Below, piece by piece: positions 42,701 through 52,124 of a DNA stretch of 64,000 nucleotides (the stretch's first letter is position 1; every line of letters starts with the position of its first letter). The notes beneath the pieces were generated by a model that was given only the letters and a program-made list of their open reading frames with translations, had not been told where the DNA came from and searched no databases. Position numbers and translations under genes: made by a program. Source of the DNA: Megaleporinus macrocephalus (lineage: Eukaryota; Chordata; Actinopteri; Characiformes; Anostomidae); contig CM038706.1 of NCBI GenBank assembly GCA_021613375.1, forward strand, positions 22,820,866 through 22,884,865, written 5' to 3'.

Positions 42701-45700
42701 ACCATCAGAGTGAGACCTTTCATTTCTAGACATAAATATCAAAACACAGTCAAAAACAAAGAAAATACATTTTCTAGCACTTCTATGGGACTCCAGTAGT
42801 TAGTTAGCACTAAGCTAATGATGATGATCCACATTAATATTTGGGGTTGTTCTAGGCCTTCAGTTCAGGTCCAACCAATAGATCATTTCCTAAAGTTGTT
42901 TGTCTGTCCGTCCATCCGTCCACCTATTCATCAATCTATACATCAATCTATCCATCTTTTCCTTTGGGTATTTAAGAATCTAACTTTTATTTCCAACCAC
43001 AACATAACATTGAGTTTAAATATAATACACCTGATGATTATATTAAACACTAGATTCATTTAAAATTAATTAATTATTTAATTAAAGTAAAAAAAACTTA
43101 ATGTCCTGAAGGTTGGATGAAATACAGACATTAGGATGTAACTGCCATGCTAATGTTCTTGGTATTCAATATTAATTCTGGCCAAAATAATCTATTTCAA
43201 ATTGTTCTGGATAACATATTTCATATTTAGATAAAGATACAGTAAATTCAGATTTTACATACAGCGCAGATATGATCAGTACATGGCAGAGGCAAGCTGG
43301 TTTGTGCTAAAGGAGCACTATAGTTACAGTAGGTTTTAATTTATTTCAATTTCATTAAAACATGATATTCTCTAATTGAATCTAAATTTGTTTGGGCACG
43401 TTACTTTTACTGCTATTTGTTTTGTACTCCTGAAAAAAAATAAAAATAAATAAGACCAACTAATGTATGTTCTTCCACCTTTTCTAAAGAGAAATGTGGC
43501 TGACCTTAATGTTGGCTGCACAGCCATGCTCCACAATGAAAACCTGGGCTCCATCAACGGACAACCGCGTCATGGTGTATTTTAAGTCTTCAGATGTCCG
43601 GCAAGGTCCAGGCATGGCTGCATACTACATACACATTTTACACAGAGAGTTCAGCAAGTTTACATACTGACATCAAAGCACAGACCACTCTGTTTGGTCC
43701 ACAACGTTATTAGATGTGAGATCTTTCCATGTGTACGAGAATGTTTTACCTTGACATCACACACTCTCCGGTCAACCCCATGCTGACAGGTGACGGAGGG
43801 TTTAGGCTGCTCCAGCTGGAACTCGCGCGACACTACATGGAACAAAAACGATTCGCCCCACTCCAGTAGAGAAGCACACTGAAACGAAAACACAATCAGT
43901 TATTTATCACCTCACTGATTTACTCAAATCCACTCCTCTCATGCATTTAGAGCGCATCCTGATACACACCTGTGGCACCGTCACTTTGCCCGTGAGAGCC
44001 CCGGCCTGCACGTCAATGAGCCAGGCGTACTCGAGCGTGTCACTGCCTGCTGGTAAGCCTTCAGCTGAGAACATGGCATGAGCTCGCATCTGCAAGCCTG
44101 TTAGGCTCAGATGGCCATCACGCAGCACACCATCAACAGCAGGTCTCTGCAGGAAGCAAGTATTACATGAATATAAAGAATGAGCACAACAGATAAGACA
44201 ACATGTACACAGAAAAAATATTAAAACACAGTTAAGTTACATTTAGCCCACCTGGTAGTTGTCACTGACAAACACATGCATAGGAGAGAGGACAAGCTGC
44301 AGGAGGGTCTCTCTATAGCCCTTCTTCATCTCAAAACAAAGTCGTTCCAGATACCCCGTGGGACCCTCTGGACTGTCACTGCTGCAATGCTGTCACACAG
44401 GGACAAACATCAAACACACATTACTTGGGCTTTATACAAGCTAAAGTATCAGTCACGCAGTTGTGTGTGCATTTACTTTACTTACAGTCGGCAGGCGTCC
44501 ATGGACTTTGTGCAAATTGATGAGTACAGTGATGTCCCAGGGGCGCAATGACAGAGGGTGGGGTGCATCTTTATGGCTACTCTCTTCTAGACCCACTCCA
44601 GTCCAGCCAGATGAGGAGGAGCATGAGCTCAGCACTGGGCTGGACAGAGACTCTTCAAAGTCTGTGTACATGTCGTCCTCACCAAAGTAATTCTCCTGCA
44701 TACACCAACATGTTGTCATATTGAACTCTGGAGATACGCTGTGTGCTGTTTAAAGATTTTACAAGTGCATGAGAGGTTGTTTGGTAAAACAACTCATCTG
44801 TACGCTCCACATCGCTCTCTCTGAGCCAGCATAAGCTCAGATCAATGAGTTCAAGTCAGAAAGAGTGCGGTCGTACCTTAATGGACACCAGTGCTCTGAG
44901 TAAGGGCCCATAGAGGGTGATGTGGGAGTCAGGGCTGAGCTCCATTTCCACGTGCAACCGGTCTGGCGGTAACAGGCTGGGGTCGGACGGCGCTCGAGGG
45001 GGAGGAGGAACAGGGGTTGCGTGCTCTGGCGGGCGCAAGGCTGACAGTATGGACTCTTCCATCTCAGACACTGCAGGCAGGGAACCATATTTACACTCTA
45101 CTCTATTCAAGTCCAACATCCTCTTAGACTATGTACAGGATAAGTGGTACCTCAGTGTAGGGCTGGACGATATGGGAAAAAATCTTATCACGATAATTTT
45201 TTTCATATCAGTCGATATTAAGATATATCACGAAATAAATTAAATCACTATTGCCTTTTTACTTTAAGTGAGAAGTGAAGATATCAACACAGCAGCGAGA
45301 CAGCACCTGTACGTGTAACATGTTTCTTTCAGTAGTAGTAACGTTTTCTGTCGTCATTTTCTCTTATTTTATTCTCTCTGCTCGACTGTGACGCCTGCAT
45401 TAACCAAATTACTAGCAGGTGGGTTAAGCTGCCACTACGCCTACACTCTGTGCTGTATGCTTCAACCAAACATAAAACGGCTGAAACGGCGCCGCTATTC
45501 TCATTCTCATTGGCTGTTTGTGTTGTCTCACAAAACATGGACGGAACTTAATTTTATCGACTTTCTCAAGTGGGTCAAGTCAAGTGGGTTTTTATTGTCA
45601 TTTCAACTACATACAGAGTACACAGTGAAACGAAACAACGTTCCTCCAGGACCATGGTGCAACATAGACAGTGCATACAGACACAAGTGCAACACAAACA

Positions 45701-48700
45701 AACAAGTACGGACAGACAACACAACACAGTACAGACAGAGAATAATAAATAATTGCTGGTTGTGTGCAAATTGTGCAATGTGTAATAAATAGAGTCCAGT
45801 GAGGTAGTAAAGTTCTATCGACTATGTCTTATCGTTCTATCGAGGACACGTTATTTCTCGATAATTATCGTTATCGTTTTATCGCCCAGCCCTACCTCAG
45901 TGTAATGCTCTTGAAAGCATATAGTATGTTTACGATTTTAAACTACGTGTGTCAGGCTCCACTTCCGGGGGCCACAGCGCTGCAGAGTACACCCTCTTTT
46001 AACACTGCTGATATAACTCTGAACCAACCAACCACATGAGCAGCAACACAAAACAATAACAACTCACAGGATTGCTTGAGCTGCTGGTCAGATTTCTGAG
46101 GGTAGATGGGATGCCAGGTGTAGTCTATGATGAGTCCGAAGTTCGGCACGCTCCAGCAGTCCACCCACCCGGCCCTAAAGAAAAACCCAGCACTCTCGTA
46201 AACATTCAGGAACAACGGATGGACGAAAGGACTGAAGAACGTAAAGAATTAAACATTTGGGCGGAGGGTGACAGAAAGCCTTCATACTCAGAATGGGTCA
46301 TGTTTCTCCAGCGAGCTTTGCTGTTCTTCGATGGACCCCCTTGCGTCTCAGTTGACATGCCATTATCCGGCGGGGTCTTGCTGTGTTGGTAATCCTTAGC
46401 GAGGGTAAGCAGGGGATATCGGCTGGGATGGCAGTCGGGCAAACACAGCCGCATATCTGTGTCTTCGGCCTGAGAGAAAAACAACAGACATTGATTCTGG
46501 ACTAACGCAGCAACAATGAAGGAAATCAATTGTGAATATTTTCACAAAAAAGAACATGGACGTTCTCGCTAAGTCTGATAGCTCCGATGATAAGCAAGTG
46601 TTGGAACAGCAGTTGTCTATACTCACTCTCAAACGGAAACATGTGTTACAGGTGGCAGGAACAAACTCGTGAAAAGGTAAAGTGAAGTCAATGTTCAGTG
46701 TTTCACCACAGGCACCGAGATACACTGTGGAGATTAAGGGAAAAGTGGAAAAGCACTTATGGAGATTGCAGCACAAAAAAAAAAAAAAACAATCGATAAA
46801 AAAATACATAATCTACAGCCTGAGCTGATGCACTGGTTAATCCTCAAAGGTAAACTTTAGGTACTAAGCCAGAAATAACATTTAAGTGCATTAGTGATTT
46901 CTGAGGGGAGTTATTATGCCTTTCCATTTTCCTCTTTTCTTTAGCGGGTTATATAGCTCATATAGTCTGCAACGTTATAAAAGGCAAAATACACGTCAGA
47001 CTTCTCTCTCACAGAGACTGCTTTTCTCAGCTGCCTGAGACAAAATCGTTGGAATTCCAGCCCAGCATGTAAATCTATTCTAGAAGACCCCGAAATAATA
47101 TTATGAACATTGGAAATGAGCATAACAGGTCCCCTCTGAGAACTGGCACATCTTTTTATATTAAAATGTCAGCATGCATCACTGTCATATGGTCTCCCTC
47201 ACCATTCTCCTGCTGTTTGGTGGAACAATCAATCCAGTTGTGCTGATTGGCAGCCCAAATCATCTCAAACTGATGGAAAAGCATTTTGAATGTCCACGAG
47301 TACGGCACAAAGGAGTAGATGTCTGGCTCACTGTCACTGGCCCAGTCTTGGATCAGATCTGCACATTGACACGGGAGGAGAAACACATTCATACTGACTA
47401 TATAAAGAAAGACAGAGAGTATTCGTCTGCTGCCAAAGTGCAGTGCAAACAGTGATATGTGCTCACCTGAGAAGAAGTTCTTCTGCGCATAGATGAAGTG
47501 ATAAGTGGCTTTGTACACCTCAATCTCACACTGCCAGGACTGTGGCATATTCCACACGCGCGGGTAACTTGCTATCACATGGAACTGAAGAGCAGAAGGA
47601 AGAGCAATTAATACTCTTACCCTGCACGCAGATTAACACAGATGCATAAACGCTATTCTCATGAACTCACAGCCAACATCTCAGCCTCCAGCAGAGTCCT
47701 GTACTGCATGCTGCTGGTGGTGTCCACGTGCAGTAACTGACCTTTAACTGTGGGGGAATAACCTGAGGCAGACAAACAGGAGATTTTACCATCACTATAC
47801 CACAAAAACACATAAAAACATAAAATATAATAACGTTAAAACATGTACCATAACATACCATTTTCTCCTACAGTCATTGGAATATTGACCTCCAAATAAG
47901 ACCCTGCACCGACATTCACATGGATGGCATTTGTCTCCTGTGCAAATGAACACAAAAAATAAGCTGACTATGACCAAGCCTGAGAACTGAGTTTCAGAGA
48001 GTCAGAGAGAGCAAGACAGATCGACTATACCCTGTTCTTGGTGAACAGCAGATCTATGGTAGCATCTGCTATGATGTTCATGCGGAGCTCAAAGGCCAGG
48101 ATCTGTCGGGGCTTTCCTGGCGTAGGAACGTCACTCATTTTCATTGCCTGGTAGTCCGCAGGCAGGAAGAATTTCCACAAACTGTCCCTGTGCAGACATG
48201 ATCAACAGAATCAGAAACTAGAAAAGTGCCTTTCCTGAAGGAAACGCAGGACGGTTGAGCAGCAAGAGCAGTGTCAGGAGCGAGGGATGAATAAATGACG
48301 AGTAGAGGAGTGTGCGTCAGAGTGAGCGAAGACAGTTTGGTGGCGGTAGGTTGGACGAAATGATGTTTGTCTGGGCTTCAAAATGAATGGGACTCTATTG
48401 AAGGAACGAGGGATGAAAAAACAACAAACAGAGGAATGCAGGTCAGTAAGTCTGTGGATTAGTGCTTGGATATCTGCCTTAAAAGGGAGGGGGGGTTGGG
48501 GGAAATTAACACTATACTTGTGGTTGGGGGTCTGCCCTGAATTAGTGTATGTGAAACAGTGTCTGTCGGTCGAGCAGAAGTTGAGTAGATTGGTGTGCAC
48601 TTTTCCATCCTAGTCAATATCTATGGGAAAAAAAATCTATGCAATTAGCAACCATTACAAGCCAGAATCACAGCACAACTCTTGAGCATGTGCATACCTC

Positions 48701-49514
48701 TGTCGGTCAGCCCAGGGTCCATAGTTGAAGTCCGTTCCTTTCCCACACACTATGTCTAAGCCCCAGCACGGCGGCAGGTCTTGCAGTTTAGTTCCCTCAG
48801 AGCAGGCTTCAGCGTCTCCGTTCTCCAGCTCTTCAGGGACCAGGCCTAAAAACAACACGCATACAGACAATCCAAACACTTCAGCAGCTTTCACCTTTAT
48901 GTGCCTCGACGTTACTTTAGGATATGAAGGAAATGATTAACTACTGCATCAGTGTGAGTGTGCACAATCATTAAAAACACATCAAACAACACATTAAAAA
49001 CTAAATAAAGAACTGACGGAATTAAAAAACAAACCTGGTTCATCCTGGTAGTAGTAAATGTCTACATCATTAGACTGCATGACAACAAAGCCTTCTCCCA
49101 TGAGTCTAGGTGGCCTGAAAAAAGCAAACACCCAGCAAATTAAACTTCAACACAATTATATTTTTAAATAATATTAAACCATCCATTACCTTACGCAATT
49201 ATGTATCCCAGGTAATAATAAACCTCAATTAACCCTAAAAACAGGATAATTAATTATATTTACACACAAACTGTCAGCTTCAATTAACCTCGCTTTCATT
49301 TCATCTCATTTAATTACGAGTAATATCAGGAGGATTGTAAAAGACCAGACAGGCAATAAAACGACAGCTCTTCTCTGTCACTGCAGCGTCTTCCTGAGTT
49401 CAGTCTTCATTGTATGTAACTCAGCTGATTGTGAATACTACTGTCAAGATGTTTGTGGGAATATTTATTACTTATTTTTTTAATTTAGGAATATTCCATG
49501 GAATATTCTATATT

Positions 49515-49549
<35 letters not shown>

Positions 49550-51071
49550 ACAAACACAGACACAGACACAGACACAGACACAGACACAGAGAGACAGACA
49601 CGCACGCACACAAGCCTGCACATGTCCCTACAATGTAGTACTTGTGAAACAAGAGAAGGCGAAACACTACCTTAGGCTACTTTCTGTTGCAGTTGAGATT
49701 CTAATCTATAGTATCTACTCATACGTTGTATCTGGGATGAGCTGGGACACTAACCAAACTTTTGAAAAGTTCACATCAAGTAATTCATTTCTTTCTTAGT
49801 TAAATTAATGGTGATTTCATTTAGACTGCTGATTGTGTTGTTTGTGAATCTATAATGTAATCTTTAGATACTGTAAAGTGCAAAAGTCAGAGACCATTCT
49901 TCATTTATCAGACTTCCAATCAAGAAATCCAGGATAAATACAACGTTCTTTTTTTTCAGTGTCCGGAAAAAAATACCATGCTTTAAAAAGTACATCCAAC
50001 AAAAAATGCACAGAAATCTCAACAACAATATGTTTATATCTGTTATCACAGTTTTTCAATATTCAGTTTTCTCCTTGCCTTTATTACCTTTATTATCTTT
50101 TATTCTTAAAGAGACTTGCTTTCTGTTTTTTTTTCTCAAAGGAATCTGCTGAGATATTTTTTCCACACCTTTAGAAGCTCTTCTTATGACTCCAGTAATC
50201 TAAAACAAATTCAGTGATGTTGAGGTCTGGCCAGTCTTAGAAGTACTAGAAATCAAATAAACGAAAGGCGGCCTCTGAGTTTTTATAGATTATAGATGAC
50301 CCTATGATAACGTCTCTAAAGAGCCTCTAATTAAAGCTCTGTTACATCACATAAATGTTTAATTAGCATAATCATCATGCTGTGTTTAAAATTTAAATCA
50401 ATAATTTCAGACTTCAGCATTTGCTTTGAAAAGTTTTCTAACTGTTTCTATGATTTTAATAAACAACTATTCTTGTAACAATTAAACATTTAAGAAGTGA
50501 ACTTTCACATCCACTGCAAAAATGGTATGTTTGCAAGCTTGGCCAGACTGGCCTACAAAAACCCACTTAGATAATCCTATAATAAGCTTATAACATTCCC
50601 AAAATAAGAAACATCACAAGCCCAAAGCTCAACAAGCTAGACTAAAACTTTGGACACATCATAAATAACTCATGAAAGGCACGAAAAGAGCAGATATAAA
50701 CCAGAGAAAACGTCTCTCTGAAAACGTCTATATCAAATACACATTTGTTGCATACCCCTCACTTTCTAACATCACAAGATGTGTGCGAGTGCTTTCTGCT
50801 ACAGAGTTTACAGGAAACTCAGCGTTTCACTTCCTCTGTGCACAGCTAAACGGAGGCTGGTTTTAATGTTTCTACGAAAACATTAGAAAGTTGCTGCATT
50901 TGCCGTGAAGAGACTCTGCACCTTTATTAAACAAACCCTTTTAAATACCCATATATATGTTAAACTTAACCAGTTTTTTTAACCGTTAGCAGAGCACTAG
51001 GTAGAGAAAATAACCAATCCTAACCAATCACATAATAAGGCCCTCTCAGAGTTTGGGCAACGTGGAGAGTT

Positions 51072-51145
<74 letters not shown>

Positions 51146-51660
51146 TTGTGAGTGTGTCTCTGTGTCTATTTCCTTGATGCTCATCCAGCCGTAAAGTGGA
51201 TAAAAGTCTTGCTTTTTTAAGCTAATCGACACATCAAAGCTGGATACGTTTTTCAGTGAGTCATGAACACATCATCGTCATCTACAACATGAGGTAGAGC
51301 GCATTTCACTGAGGACAGCTTTGGTAACTTCACTCTGAAGGCCAGCAGATATAATAAAATCCTTAGCTTGAAGGCTGAAATCTGCCCAACCTTTTTCTCA
51401 AATTAGAAGAGAACCTGTGACCACAAGGTGAGTAACTCGGTATCTGTATAATCCAAAACCACAGTTCAGAGTAAAAAGCCAGAAAACGCTACTTCTCTGT
51501 CTCAGGGCTGTGAGCACGGCCAGCTGGTGCATGCGCAAGAGTGTAAAGCGTGATCAGCAGCTGTTTCTGAACTTATGTACAATTACTATATGTAAATTAA
51601 AATTAATAAATAAAAATCACTCAGCTAATTATCAGAGATTTACTTGGTTTTTGTAGAGAG

Positions 51661-51691
<31 letters not shown>

Positions 51692-52092
51692 ATTTCATTT
51701 CACCTAAAACACAGTCTGTAACGTGAGTACATAACAGTATATATGAACATTTTCAGATATCGACACTGAACCATAATTCCTACACTGGCGCATCTCTAAT
51801 AAACACCAACACTTCATCATCGGTGTACTGACGCAGTGACAGGCTCCCTGTGTACAGACTCGTTTCAGAGCACAGCTGTTTACAGGAGTTACTCACTCAT
51901 CGTTCTGCAGGCCGAGGTAGCGAGGGCTGGGTACGAGTATGACACGAACGTTTTCCAGCGATCCCTTCACTATGTGCATGAACTGGTCCAGATGGCTGCT
52001 GGGAGGCTTGGTGGCATACGTCAAGAAGGCATCATCAAAGTTCATGCAGAGAGTCTGAGGAAGATGATGATTACCAAATGCTACACGACCCT

Positions 52093-52124
<32 letters not shown>

